A DNA stretch of 64,000 nt from Syngnathus acus (GCF_901709675.1 NC_051100.1:6632001-6696000), one strand, 5' to 3'. Shown: positions 22,977 to 37,900, counted from the stretch's first letter. Numbers and translations: made by a program. Notes: generated by a model not told the origin, from the letters alone.

Positions 22977-25900
22977 TGTGTGTGTGTGTCTGTGTGTGTG
23001 TCTGTGTGTGTGTGTGCACGCACGTGCGTTTGCGTACGCGTGTGTGTGTGTGTGCCTTTGTGTTTATTCGATCTGTCCTTTCGGACCTCTGGCGGGAATA
23101 CAAGCAAAACGCACGCACACGCACGCACGCACGCACACAAACGCACACCCGCACACACACTAGTAAATCACTATTATTGACAATTATAGCTGCAAATATT
23201 TGTTTTTTAATGAAATATCTACATAGGTGTATAGAGGTGTATATATATATATGTATTCGTGTATACATGTATTTATGTCTGTGTGTGTGTGTGTGTGTGT
23301 GTTGGCATGCGTATGTGTGTGAGAGAGTCCCGCCCCCCACAACAGCGAGCCAGTTGATTGACTGAATATTCCATCACACAGTGGACTTGCTCAGTAAATT
23401 ATAAGACGGCAAAAATAATAAGGTACATAACAGACATCCGATTCTGGCAGTCTTTCCCCGGAAAAAGTTCACATCACAGCAACACACTATTATTCTTTTG
23501 ACAGATCACTATTCATCCGGCTTTGTGTTTGGTACTTTTTTTTATCAGCAAATGTGTTGAAAAGTAGTCAGGAGTACACGGGGAAATGTAAAACACATTT
23601 ATAGTTCATTGCTTCCAAATAATGGAACACGATTAAGAATGTGAAATAGAAGAAGCAGACGGCTGTGGTCATTTCTGATAAGGCGCTACTTTTTTTCAAA
23701 CAATGATGCGGCTAGTTTTTGGATTTTGATGAGCTACTGAACTTCACGCTGCCAATCCCAAACCTACCCCTTATCCTTTGTCTAGTCTTCCATTGTGCAC
23801 GGTCACGAGATTGAACTCTTGAAAGCAATTCTTTTGGACATTCCATTGTAATTACACGAAGGTCAAACTATTACAATATTCCTTATTAAAGTCCCAGTGA
23901 ACTGAAATGTTCCAAACGATTATACGCAGCAGAGTTTTTCCCGTAAGTTCGGAGGAACTGACAAAAGTAATTTGTTGAATGCGTACCATTAGGAAGTCAT
24001 ATTCACTGAATTCAAAATATTCTGCTGTTTGAATCACAACACCCAAGCAGGCCAAGTTACATTTTAAAATAGTGAGTCTTATTTCCAAGTCAAAGTCTGC
24101 TTTATTGTCAATTTCTTCATACAAAGAGATTGAAATTTCGTTTCCTACTATCCCATGGTGACAAGACATATTACACATTCAAGTAAACAATACAAAAAGT
24201 AAAAATAAGAAGGCACATACAATGAATAAATAAGAGCAATGAATAAATAAGAGCAATTTGACAGTCAGTAGAATAGCGCCTTGCAATTCATCCATTGAAT
24301 TTGTGGGTTTCATTTGTTAGAGCTTCTGCTTGAATTGCTTTGCAGAATGTCATGATAGCCTCTCGCAGCTGCCACTTGGATGTGAACTGCTTCCCGTCCT
24401 CGTAGATCTTTTCCTTGATGAGTTATGTACAGGGTTGACGTCAGGAGATGAGGGGAGGGGAGGGCCACACCATGAGCTCTCTCCTTTTATGCTCATCAGA
24501 GATATCCCATGCAGCATGAAATTGTTCACTGATGAGAGGCAAGCAACCGTGGAAGGTCCAGATTAGAACCGGGCGAAACTCGTCACGAGCACATGAGGAG
24601 TACGTGGCTCCAGAGTTTTATTTGTTAAGGTGTATGGTTGGAAAAAGTCCCAATTTCTTTCTTCAAGAACATCTGGCGAGAACATCCTTCAAAGTGCTGG
24701 GCTAAATCCCAGTTTTGTCATAATGACTTGCTAGGGAAGTAGGACTTGGGAATGAAGAGTTATGAGAGGCTCGGTTGAAGCAGGTGCCCCCTGTAGTGTT
24801 GGTCCAGTACCTGGCTGACCTTTGACAAGATTTACTTTTATGCCTGGTCTGTTTCTACGAGCACAGAATGATTGAGTAGCACTTATGTAATATTTCGAAC
24901 TTACTCTGTTATTTCATTTTATTTTGTAGTCTATTGATAGGGATCAAACATTCAACAAAATACTATTGTTGTCACAATACCAAACTTTTGACTTTAATAA
25001 TATACCAAAGATTATTCACAGTGATGTATTCAATTCTGTCTTTTTGTTTGTTTAATTCTGTTCAACAGGCCCACAAAGTACAGCAACAAATTATTTGATA
25101 TCGTTTTTCTCAAACACCCGGATACCGTGGTTACTATCTAAAGGCTTACGGGAGGATCATCAAGTGGTGGCCCGTGGGCTGAATCTGGCTCGCCAAACCG
25201 TCCAATTTGGCTTGCAAAATGGAAAAAAAGACAAACAGTAAACATCAAAATAGTAATGTTTTACCAAAATGTGTATTTAATTTTCATTTGAGGGTCGGGC
25301 CTTAAGGTCACAGGTAAAATTCTGTCCCTCTGACAAATATAGTAGGTCACCCCTGGCTTATGTTTTTAATTGGTAACAAAACCAACAACATCCCACTCCA
25401 GCAGCAAGTGGTTCTCATCCCACTTGAGTCCAAATCACTTAAAGGCAGCACATTTTATATTTTCCAAGTCTCTGTGTTTGATTTAAATGTCAAGGGCAGA
25501 GTATGTTAACATACCACATTGTTTAGGTAATGCGTCCTGCATCGTCTCATGCTGGGCACACCGAAGAAGTACAAACTCAAGTATGGTCCCTGCAAATTTA
25601 CAAATTAAGGTGATTTCGCTTACTTAAAAGCACACGCTCACAGTCGATCACCGTTAGAAAAATGAAAAACATATGCTTACCTTATATCTGGCATTCTTTT
25701 AATATCCAGAAATGGTTTGACCTGATTGGTTTGACTGGAATGGAGTCTTGCTGTTTGAAGGAAGAGTCCATGCTGTTAGCAATATGCTTGTGGAGTCATA
25801 TGGAACTATATTGGAAGCACATTTTGCCCTCTGCGCTACTCTCAACACGTGGTGTCACGTTAACATAATCTCATATCTTGTGATGCAACGCCTGAATATT

Positions 25901-28900
25901 ACTGGACACCGTTTGATGAATAATCACATGGCATCTTTGTAGACATGCTGCTGGATCATCTTGTTAAACATCGCTTTGTGCTATTACCTTGCTCGGTGAA
26001 TGCCTTCCACTTCTGGAGTCAGCTTGCACCTCTTGCACCAATTAAAAACATCTGAGCGTGACATGGTCTTATCTCTGTGTGCCTCCACACGTATTGGCCA
26101 CAACACTTGCTTGCACTTCCATTGCTACCATTTTCAGCAGCAAATTCAATGAGAGCCCTTTTTCCACTTCATTCGTTCTTTGACATATTTTTAAGTGAGC
26201 GATGGTGGGTGGCATTGAATAATTGATTGTTTATTATAATGGCAGTGCCTCTGCGCGAGGGAGCCTTTGAGGATATTTATAGAAGTTTAGCAATGAGGTA
26301 TAACATTGACTGCTCTAGCTGGATTCTCTGCTTCACACGACTGGCCTTTCTATCAGATAGACAGCATGACATGATCCAGACCCAGCTCGCCGCCGCACAC
26401 CGCACACACACGCATGCAGCTTTCCGTGTTTGTCCTGCTTCGACAGGCTTTCACCAATTATCGTAAAACTTTGCTAAGTGACAACATCACATGATCTCAG
26501 ACAGGCCTTTATTGTGAGACAGGAATGTGCAATAATAGCTTGGACACCGATTTCAAAGCAAGCGAATGATTAACGACGTTACTGAATGTAATTGAGTATC
26601 ATTTGTTACTGCAGACATAAAAAAAATGTCACTTTTGTGTTAGCGGGATTAAGTGCTTGTGTCTGTGTTTGTGGAACACTTCATCGTTTGTATCACATTG
26701 GCCTCGAAGACGGATCCACTTTGGCTTTGCCGTTTATCATCGAGTCAAGTATTTCTCAACATTATCAGCTTACTAACTCACAGACAGAGAGCTGTGTCCA
26801 TGCACATGTGCACAAATTTACTCTTGTCTGACCAAGAACACATATTTGTAGCTTGAGGCCTCTCAAGTGTATGCATGTGAGAACTTTCATGTTGGCCCCA
26901 AGTGAGGGTGGAGTGCTCCAGCATTGTTTTCCCTTCGCAACAGAGCAAACGATGCCCTGCTCTTGGCAGGCGACAAATGAGAGCTCCACTTCACTGGCCA
27001 GTAACATTATCCCTTGTCTTCAGGCTAATATCTGTTGTTTGTGTTCTCAGCCCAAATAGAATCGATACCAAACTTTCACCAACAGTCTAACCAAGGATTA
27101 ACGGCCATTAAAAACGGTAGCCCGTTCCCAGGGAATCGGGTTAGTCTTTGTCCCATTTACTTATCGATGTGTGTCCCCACATCCTTAGAAAAGTCGAGTG
27201 AGAATTTTGAACACAAAAAGGACTTTTTGGACAATTGCTTTGTTGCTTGACATCTGCGGGCCTCAGCAGCACATACACTGCGCATTGCTAAGTGCAGTGT
27301 GAAAAGGACTTAAAGTGAACTCATTCAGCTTTTATATCCTACAAGGTGGTGTTTTTAATTATAAACACAATTTTGTACCCTAATAATGATTTAGATCCTT
27401 GTATTGTATTTTTTCCTTAGAATTATATGAACTAAATGGCATTAAAAGCGTTCCAACTTGAAGCTGTTCAAGTCACATTGGATTAAAATCTTTAAGTCAA
27501 TGATTGCCTGATTGAGAGTCAGAAAAACGGTGCCAGGCCTTTACGTTACTACACAACATTCAATTGCTGCTTGTTTGTGGGTCTTACTGCCTTCAGTGTT
27601 CTCCTTCTTAACTAAAAAAAAATGCTTTGTTGGTTTGAGATCAAACTATTTACTTGGCAATTGAACAATGCTAAAAATCCTGCAGTTAAGAATTGCATTT
27701 ACCATGATTGCAAAAGTAATGTTGCCACTTGGCTTTGGTTTTCAATAGAATATAATCAAATTGAATTGGATTTTATTGGTCCCAAATGGCGAAATACTCA
27801 TTCAGAGCAGGATATATCTTTAAAAAAAAATGCCTTAGAAAAACATTTCAGCATATAAATCTTCAGTACACCAATAAATGTGCACTTAAACCAATGATAT
27901 TTAATGATGGATAAAATTGGATTACAGCAGCCAGCATATGTTTTCCTTTTCCCTCATTTTAACACTGTTTGCCAGTTAAAAATATCACTCGTGTTTTCAT
28001 GTAGGGAAAAGGTGTTTTGAAATTGGAAATTAGAGGTGATCAGATTGTGTTTGACATTAAACGTATGCTGTATTTCTACATTCTACTTGTGCTCGGTGCA
28101 TACTGAAAGCGAAGATTCGTGATGCATGTTCAAAATATTATTTTCACAAAAGCAGCAGCCTGGAAAAGATCCCTGGCAACCCAATGCGCTATGCTTTTGT
28201 CTTCATTCCGCAATTTGGCGAGTTCAGCTCGTGTGGAACCCTCTGTCGAAGGCAACATGTAATGAGAAACAGACTAGTCAAGACAGTGGGTCATAAGTCA
28301 AGGTAATATTTATATTATTATAACAACTCAAGCAGATCACATTTCAAAACAAGAGTATGTACGTAACCCCCTATATTGCACAGAGAGCAACCTCGTTTTG
28401 CACTGTCAGCATATAGTACAACACTTCTGGCATCGTCATCGAGAAAGACGTCTGATTTTCATATGAACAAATTTGCATTCCATTCAGTCAATGTGATACT
28501 AAAATTAAATTTAAAAAATCTGATTGTTTGTGTTAGTACAATGGATGCATAAAAAGAATCAAAGTTACAACTGCTTTGTGGTTTTCTCCCAGCCAGATCT
28601 TTAGACAAATTGTACAACTTTGCCGATTGTGCTGGTCTGCACCTGATCCTGGGCCTCAACGCACTGCATAGAAATCCCGACAACTCCTGGAACACTTCTT
28701 CCACGCTCACTCTCCTCAAGTACAGCGCCGGCAAGAAATACAACATCTCCTGGGAGTTGGGCAACGGTCAGTACATCGATTTAGAAATATGCCGGTCCAA
28801 GATGCGGTGGTATTCATGTCGCAGTCCGCCCTCGAGACAGGCGTGCAAATCCCACTAGTGGTGACGGTGGCTTTTACAAATGTATCCATTGTGCGAAAAA

Positions 28901-31900
28901 ATAAAGCGCTGACATTATGAGCACAAATCATCATATGCTGTTTCTCGAACTTTCAAATCATTACCAGACAACAAATAAAAATTGTCGTGCTTATTTGAAA
29001 GTCACACCAACATTATGTTCTCCCTTGCTTTTAAAAATTTGGACTGATCAAATTTTCACAAATATGCCAAATATTTTCTTATAAACAAAATATTTGGAAC
29101 ATCTATAAAGACATCCTCAATGGAGAACTTTCAAATAGTAGAAGTAACTTCAGCTGCTCTCATTTTTGGCAAGTGTGATATTCAGGCTATTGAAATCAAC
29201 GATACTACTGAGAAAATTTTGCAGCAAAAAAGGACTAAAATGATTTTTAAACATGTTAGCCCAGTATTTCAGGGGTTAATTGTAAGTTCACACAAGGAAT
29301 GTGGAAAACCTGCCAGTCCTCATCTCTGCTTCTCACATAAGTTGAGAAACAGCAGTGTACTCAACCCCCTCTTAAAGCATAAATTGAAATGTAATGTAAA
29401 AAATTCAATCATAGAGTAGAACGTGGCTGCTACCCAATTGGCGGCCGCTGCATAAACAATGTAGTCGTCTATATTTTCTCTCTCTGCTAAAAATTACCTT
29501 GCTTACTTCTTGGTGATCTATATATTTTTTTTCTCTGCGCAACGTCATACCACAAAAAACCACAACAGTTGTACTGACCTTTCTGTAATGAACATTTGTA
29601 CCACACTTAAGGTATTTTTTTCCTTCCATTTTATTTTCATCTACCATAAAAGATCCCACTTGACCCTTTTTGTGTTATCCTTAGCGGTTGACTGAAGACC
29701 GTGCAGAATCCGTTGATTTGACCATGTCCAATCTTTCAGTGAAGACGTGTACCGTGGCGAAAGGAGCTGTTAAAAATAGATTAGACAGATTGAACATTTA
29801 TGGAGTGAAATCGCCAAGGCTGTTGCTCGTAAAACTGCCACGACCAAAACTCGTAAACAAAAGATAAATATGTAGACACTAGACAGATAATAATGCTCTC
29901 ATCCAACTTTAAACAACATGTCTGCTGTCTTTTGGGTCAAACCAGTGCACTCATTGTGTTTGTTTGCTCATGACATTGAGTTTATCTGTCCACTAAGAGA
30001 CCGGAATGCAAGGACAATAATGGTGTTAACTCCCACCCATCTCCTCCCAGAACCCAATGCGTACCGCAGCATGGTGGGCCGTTCCGTCAACAGCACCCAG
30101 CTGGCTCAGGACTACACTCAACTGCGGACCCTCCTCCAATCTGTTCGCTACTATAACCGAGCTCACCTTTATGGCCCGAATGCGGGGAGACCCCGAAGGA
30201 ATGCCATTCTACTTCTAGACGGGTCAGTCAAGAATACGTATGGTCTTGATACAGTTGCACTCGCACACATTTAGTGTTGATGGCCGGTTTGAGTGTCTCA
30301 GCCCCAAGTTGTATCATGTCAGCCTAAATGAGGTGTCACCCGATTTACAGCGTGTCGACACAACTTCTCACCTGCCGGTTGCTACGACAGTTGAAGTCAG
30401 AGCTGCAGGATTATCTAACAATGCTTGGTTATTGATTCAAACGTACTGTGCCTGTATATGTATTTCATCATTTTACTCAAAAGATAAAAGGAAATAAGGC
30501 AAACTAGACTGCTTTACAGTATACTACCATAGTTTTAAAAAAGGAACAGTCTGTTTTCAACAAAGCCCTCAGCACATTTGATTTATTAGTCTGCTGTCAG
30601 TCTCAATAACTGTGTTTTGAAAAGCTTTTTGTTTTTTTAACATATGTGTGAACATAGTATATAATGGCACAAAAAATTGAGACATTCAAAAACTTTTTTC
30701 TAAAACGTGTATGGTTTCAAGGTATTAAGATACAAAACGTTAATGATTACAAAGAAAGAATGATAAAACCTTTTTAGACGTTTAGAAAAGCTTCCGATTC
30801 TGCAATGACAGTATTATTAAATCCATTCATTCTTTTCTCAGTTAATCCTGAATGTAGCATACGTATGTCATTGAATTGCGGTTTGCTGTCTATTGTAGCA
30901 TCGCTATTTTCCAGTACACTTGAATGGCAACACACTGTTGTGTCTAATCTAATGTCAAACTTTTCTTATCCTCCTTTCAAATCTAATTAAATTAGCAGGC
31001 TTTGTTGTTTCAAAGTCCATCAAAGACATAAAAAATGTCGGAGCGTTTATCAATCCTTTCCCATAAATAAACAATCAACATTTTAAGTTTTTGCAGCATA
31101 AGTATTAAAACAATGTTGTGCCTTTAGTGCTGGAATTATAACTCAAATGACATCAAAAGCACATCGGCTAGTCTATTATGGTCAACAGGGCTGTGGCTGG
31201 ATGGAAAAACATCCCAGCTGTGATCAGTCATTGAACAGCTTTCTAACGACTGAGTGGAAGGATTGTGCCGCGTTTCACTCGGCTTTAACTCGCATTATTA
31301 AATAAGCAATTGGAACCGCAACAGAACCCATAAAGTTAAACGGCCTCTGTTAGAGCTGTAATAAAATCATGCGTGCAGATAAACACAGGAAGAGTTTAAT
31401 GTCTGCGCATATCTCGGCTTGAATCTGTCTCTTCTCTACAGCCACCCGTAATTTTGACAGGTATTTGGAAGGGACGAATTTGATACGAGCCTCCCTTCGT
31501 TCGAGCTGCTTAGATCAGCGAGGACATTAAGAGCAGCAGCTGTTTGTTTCTGACAGGTTAAATTTACTCACAAATAAAAAGCTGTGCATTTGAGCGACAG
31601 GTAAGCGGCTGGGCTTAGGAAGGATGTGGATGATTAAGATGAGAACCGGAGGAGTACCAGATACAAAAAGGCCGGGGAGTCTTCGAGTCTTGCGTGTCAC
31701 GTTTAACAACGAGGTGATTCTTGTGTGTTTGACACTCTTACGAGGGCCTTTCTGGTGTCAGAACGCTAAACGTTTGATTTAGACTGTGAGCTGCAAACAC
31801 TCCAAATAGCCCAACTGGACAGACTAAACAAGCCAGGGTGGCGAAAGTTGGTGATGTTTAGAAATACACATTTAAGCATGTCTGACAAGTTGTTACGCCC

Positions 31901-34900
31901 CAAATATGGAACTGTTAGTGTCAGGTACAAGGCGACTGCAAATACTCACTTGAAAGGACCAAGTGTGGGAGAATTTACACCTTATGACGAACCCTTTAGG
32001 GTGTGGGGACACATTATTTTTTAATCATAAGTTATGAGATAGCGGCTCGGTGGCGCACTGGGTAGCACGTCCGCCTCACAGTTAGGAGGGTGCGGGTTCG
32101 ATTCCACCTCCGGCCCTCCCTGTGTGGAGTTTGCATGTTCTCCCCGGGCCCGCGTGGGTTTTCTCCGGGCACTCCGGTTTCCTCCCACATCCCAAAAACA
32201 TGCTTGGTAGGCCGATTGAAGACTCCAAATTGTCCCTAGGTGTGAGTGTGAGTGCGAGTGCATATGGTTGTTTGTCTCTGTGTGCCCTGCGATCGGCTGG
32301 CAACCGGTTCAGGGTGTCCCCCGCCTACTGCCCGATGACGGCTGGGATAGGCTCCAGCACTCCCGCGACCCCCGTGGGGACTAAGCGGTTCAGAAAATGG
32401 ATGGATGGATGGAAGTTATGAGATACATATGGGATGAATGTTTTATGGAAGGTCTTCTGAGGTTTTATTAGGGTCCCATGCACATGTTCGCACCTTTTAG
32501 AAATTTGCAGCATTTCATCCTTGTTTTGTTTTTGTTTTTTGACACAAATCCAATTGTTGGGCTTCTGAATATTTTAAAAAATGAAACACATTGTGCCAAT
32601 GTTTATACTAATAGTAAGTATGCATTAGGTGTTGTAGACTTGACCTCCCTAAAATCAGCACATTGACGTCCCTGCTTTTGAAATTTTAGTGTTTCTGATT
32701 GATGCAAAAGTCACCTAGATTTAACAATATAGAAAATTGATAGATAGCATTATTTTTAACTAAAATTTGATTTTTGAACTTAACCAATTAAAAATAAAAC
32801 ACATTAGGAAGTATAAAAGCTGTATTTGCCATTTTCTCTTGTTTCATTTATTTACTGATGACTACGCCAATCACAACAGTGCTAAGTATCATAAATGTTG
32901 TGGACATTAAACATTAAAGAACATAAAATTAACACCAGCAAAATAGTGGCAGCACCCCCTCAATGTGTTTGTGTCCCTTGGTAGACATGTTAAAGTTCCC
33001 GGAAGCAATTGAATGTTTTAAAGGATCCTAAATTGCAAATGTCCTTAAGTGTTCTGCACTTTTTGGGTTGGGGTTTTTTATTGCAGTTTTCCATGGTGCG
33101 AATCAGCATGACACATTTTAATTAGGTTCCGTTCAGATTAGTTGTACTTCATTTGTTTTTCTTCTCATTTTCAGATTCATGAAAAATGCTGGCTCCGTCA
33201 TTGATGCAGTTACGTGGCAACAGTAGGTATTTTACCCCCTTTTTCCTCTTTCGACTTGTTAAAATATCCGCAATTGGATTTTCCCAAATGAATGCTTATA
33301 TCATCCTGACACGTAATTAAATCCATTGTGGTAAGAATTTCACAGACACAATAACCAACAATATGTAATTATGCACAAGTTGTCTGTGTTGGAGGATATT
33401 GCAGTAACAATTCATGAATAATGGTTTAGTAAATATAAAACAAAAAAATCAAAATGCTCCCACCTCCATAAAAAAACCTTCCCTAAACAAGTTCTAATGC
33501 AGTAGCCAGTAATAATACTGAGAGACTGAAGCATATCTCAAAGAACTGGGAGCATTTCAACTGGGGAATGAAAAGCGAAATAAAAATAAAAAAACTCATA
33601 GTTTGCGTTAAATTAATAACACCTGTCATCTGTCTATTGCAGGCGGCTCGGTGGCGCACTGGGTAGCACGTCCGCCTCACAGTTAGGAGGGTGCGGGTTC
33701 GATTCCACCTCCGGCCCTCCCTGTGTGGAGTTTGCATGTTCTCCCCGGGCCCGCGTGGGTTTTCTCCGGGCACTCCGGTTTCCTCCCACATCCCAAAAAC
33801 ATGCTTGGTAGGCCGATTGAAGACTCCAAATTGTCCCTAGGTGTGTGTGCGAGTGCAAATGGTTGTTTGTCTCTGTGTGCCCTGCAATCGGCTGGCAACC
33901 GGTTCAGGGTGTCCCCCGCCTACTGCCCGTTGACCGCTGGGATAGGCTCCAGCACTCCCGCGACCCCCGTGGGGACTAAGCGGTTCAGAAAATGGATGGA
34001 TGGATCTGTCTATTGCACACATTCTAGGAATGCATACAAATCTATCAAACTCACGCCCCTTTGAACACGTGTGTACCTTGCGTGAATGTACGGTCGGTGA
34101 GGTGAAGGTCAGGTCTAATTAGAAGAAACGGAAGGAGGAAGGGCTTGTCAGTAGGGCCTAGAAAAACACCACCCACACTGTTAAAATCAAACCATATGGT
34201 GCAGCTCATTCTCCCTGTCAATTAGCCAGTTTTATACGAGAGCTCCAGATTCCAGTCTGACCAGCGTGCATGACAGAAACTCTCATGTCACAAAGAAGAA
34301 CTCAACTAATAAACTTGGAGCCCACTCATTAGCACGTCTGCAATGCGCGTTTTACTGTAAGTGCAGCTGTTGTGACTTTGTTTGTACAGATTTCAAACGC
34401 TGTCGTCATTAGAAAGGTCTTTCGTCCATGTGTGGCTTAGAGTTTTCACAAATTGACAGTTTAACATTTGAAGCAATTTGTCCATCTGGCAGGTTTTGTG
34501 TTTTGTTGAACGTATGAGTCTTTTGCAGTGATTCCCAACTGTTTTTACTCCAATTTAGATGCATTGGGTTAATTTGAGTAAAAACAAAGAACAACCCAGA
34601 AAATGAGGTTTCGTTGTGAGGATTAAAATGATTTATTTTCATTTGTAAAAAGCATTACATTTTTTTTCTTTGATTTATTTATTTATCATTATTTATTTTC
34701 AGTTGTCAAAAAGCATTAAATTTTTTTGAGGGGTAAGGGGCTATTTTTCTTTGTGTTTGGACAAAAACTACATTGTATATTTTTCCGTTTTTTGAAAAAC
34801 AGATTTTTTTATTCCTCCAAATTATCATTTTATAACATTAAAACAATTTTTATCAAAATGTATTGCAATTGACAAAACAACAAAATAAGCAGTTGCAACA

Positions 34901-37900
34901 AACGGTGGACGGAAGCCACAGTTAGAAGACAATCAATTTGCTATAAAAACCAAAAATAATACACAAGGCAGAGGAACAAAACAGAAAAATTTACAAATGG
35001 AAAACAAAAGCGGCTATCTGCGTCTCGAGTCCCTCACGTAACTAGCCCGCTGATGACCACCAGCAGGTGCAATGCGGGAGGGCAAACAGCAGAACCGAGT
35101 AAACTTCCACACAGGAGCAAGCAAACAAAACAGGATATGACATTTATAGCCCTTTAAAACATCATTCAGAGGGCAGAACAAACTCCCAATCAGTGGACAA
35201 CTTCCAGTCAGGCCCTCTGACCTTGCAATAGAATTGACTGCTACTTTGCCGTCTGGGCTTGTGAAAATATGAGCAAAAAAAGCGAATGGGACAAATTTGC
35301 TTCCTATTTGCTGCGTAGTGGCCCCTGAACAGCCCACTTAATATGAGCTCTAATTGCAAGCAGCAGTGCAGCAGTGGTGCAGAGGCCCTTTTTTTCCCTT
35401 TTTTTGTAATCCCAAGGAAACAAATCTTAATAAAGTATCTACAAATCACACAAAGCAAAACAGCTGTTGGCCAAGTGTTATAAAAGTGGAGTAAACAAAT
35501 AAACAACATCAACCTCATCAAAACAAATCCATACACCATTGTTTTAAATAACATCGGCTTTACCCACTCTTACTTCCCAAATGACATTTGTTATCCATTT
35601 CCTCTTTTTTTTCTCAATGACTTTAACAGGTTTACTATAGTTTATTTGAAAATAAGATTTAAAAAAACAAAAAAGTTTCCCCGAGTCTGAAAAGTGCAGC
35701 AAAAGAGTGAAGGTATCAAAGCTCTTTTTATTACATACTGTAAGTCAAAACGACTTCAAGCAAAAGTTATGTTTTGCTTTGGTCATTTGAAAAATACGTA
35801 ATTTCACATTTTCAAAATAATGTTTTAAAACACTACGCACATGAGCATTGGGGAACTTTCCCCATGGAGGGGCCATTTTCTGTTTTTGCAAGTCGACCCG
35901 GGGCCATATAAATTTAGATGAAAAAATATCAGTCAATGATTGAATGAGGTTTTTTTTATATGTTATGAAAATATATGGGTTGAATGCTTTTGTGCGCATT
36001 CCGCTGTGATTTTCTTTTCAATTTCCAACTGTCATACCAAATGCTCTCCCCGGCCTCTCATGTACTGTTAGCGTTAGCCAATTATACGTTCAAAGCATTT
36101 GACTATTATTTCACGATTGAATCTAGGAATAATATTTCAAACTGCACCGTGCAGAGTGTGCATGCTCAGACGAAACAGTAATGTGAGAGAAACCGCACAC
36201 ACAATAACATGCCACTCTACATCAATCTCATCATTCGCATATGGACGTGGGCTTTTCCAAAGGAAAGACGTTTTGAAAGCAAGGAAATGTTTGATGCTTT
36301 TTTTTCTCTGCTTCACTAACTTCATTAATATTGTTAATGTGATTTATGGACACTTACTGAGGAATCTCCATCATTTTTTGGGCTTCATTCCAGTTGAATT
36401 GAACTTAGACAGACTGATATTTTTAATAAAAGCTTTTTATTGTCATTCCACTTAAATTCGTATTACTATGGTAGAGCATCATGCTTATTCATCTTAAAAT
36501 TAAAATTAAGGTCCATGTGATAATCATGTTTATTACAAATGGACATAAGGGGGAGTCACAAAGGTTAACACAAGATGAATTACATTTATACAGAGTTTGG
36601 AAATGATTGATGTAATTTAATTTTGTATTAAAATCTGCACACACTCAAGCATCTCAGTCTCAGTCCAACAATTTGGCTTTGAATTAGAACATTAGTCACT
36701 GTTCGTCCCTGTCAGTGTGAAATAGAACAACTTTCGAAAGTCATATTACCACAGTTTTAGCTCCAAAAGTAGTTGCGGTCTGTGAAGCTGCTTTGAAAAT
36801 GTCCTCAAGCTACCACACAGCCAACAAATGAGTTCACAACTTCAAATAATCTTCAATACAATTGTTTGTGTTCCTCAGTTATTTCCAGGATGGCAGAGTG
36901 AAAAAAGTGGAGGATTTCTTAAAAACCCGTTTGTTGGACGTACTGAGAGAACAGATCACTAAAGTTGCCAAGGTACATGTATTTAAAATAAAAACAGCTT
37001 CACCAAATCAAGTTATCACAGAAATGCTTGTGTACCAAATGAATCGTTTTTTTTGTTTTTGTTATTTTCACTGCAGGTGGTGAGCACACATACACCTGGT
37101 AAGAAGGTGTGGCTCGGTGGACTGGGTCCAGCTTGGTCGGGAGGCATCAATAATCTCTCGGACACATTCGCTGCTGCTTTCCTGTCAGTAATATTCTTAG
37201 CACTATACTTGCAGAGAGATGACTCAATCATGGATGTGTGCAAACAATGTTATAAACACATCCCGAATTGTGTGTCTCATATGCCAGGTGGGCGAACACG
37301 CTGGGCATGGCTGCTGTTCAGGGAATTGATGTAGTCTTGCGTCATTCATTCTTTGATTATGGATACACGCATCTTGTGGACCAGCATTTTAACCCCTTAC
37401 CAGTAAGTTACATATCTTTTGTTATGCAGAAGTAATCTATAGTGCAACACCAGCTCACATCTGGTCCTAGATGCCCGCCGAGACTGACCCAGACCACTGC
37501 AGTGTTTTTGATGAATGATTAACCCGTGCAATTTTGGGGGAATTTGCTGTTGTGTTGTTTGATCCTGCAGCGTTTTCTGGCAATTATTTATCATTATTAC
37601 TGTCATAAATATATGCATCATATTACATGACAGCCAATCAAATCCGGTTTTCAGAGTGGACTGGAGTCAGAGAGGGCAAGCAGTGAGAAGAAAAATTCAA
37701 GAAAGAAAGTTCTAGTTAAATGTCTATAGAGGACCAAAATTGAAAAGTAAAAGTAAAACCAAATATGAAAATAAATTGGAAAAATGAATTTACATAAATG
37801 TAACTGATATTTTATTGTATTTGTGTTCAGTATTTATTTTTGTATTTTCACAGTTATTTATTATATTATACAAAATAAATATACAAAATAAATAGATTTA

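Larger units (their letters stand above)
17364..28592 (+). other. hpse2 intron 3 (11.2 kb)
   Basis: Largest intron. It holds two CA/TG microsatellites, a dispersed-repeat fragment (24087-24200), a 17-base tandem duplication (24221-24254) and a GC-rich string near 20278-20335 that may be a decayed transposon end. No exon supported. Confidence 0.6.
30223..33174 (+). other. hpse2 intron 5
   Basis: AT-rich; its right half holds the complete SINE at 32042-32412. Nothing else supported. Introns 1 (15474-16246), 2 (16402-17201) and 4 (28767-30050) likewise show no further gene; intron 2 has a T-run near 16674-16692 and a decayed SINE-like string near 17000-17070. Confidence 0.6.

Noticed and set aside
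22864-23365. Long frames rich in Val-Cys or His-Thr on both strands
   Set aside because: Produced by the TG/CA microsatellite; no coding meaning.
32042-32115. tRNA gene at the SINE 5' end (also at 33642)
   Set aside because: The A- and B-box-like sequences are present, but there is no complete cloverleaf or anticodon arm; this is a SINE head.
32021-34064. Repeated open frames of 60-113 codons, nearly identical at two places
   Set aside because: They lie inside the two SINE copies, which are not translated genes.
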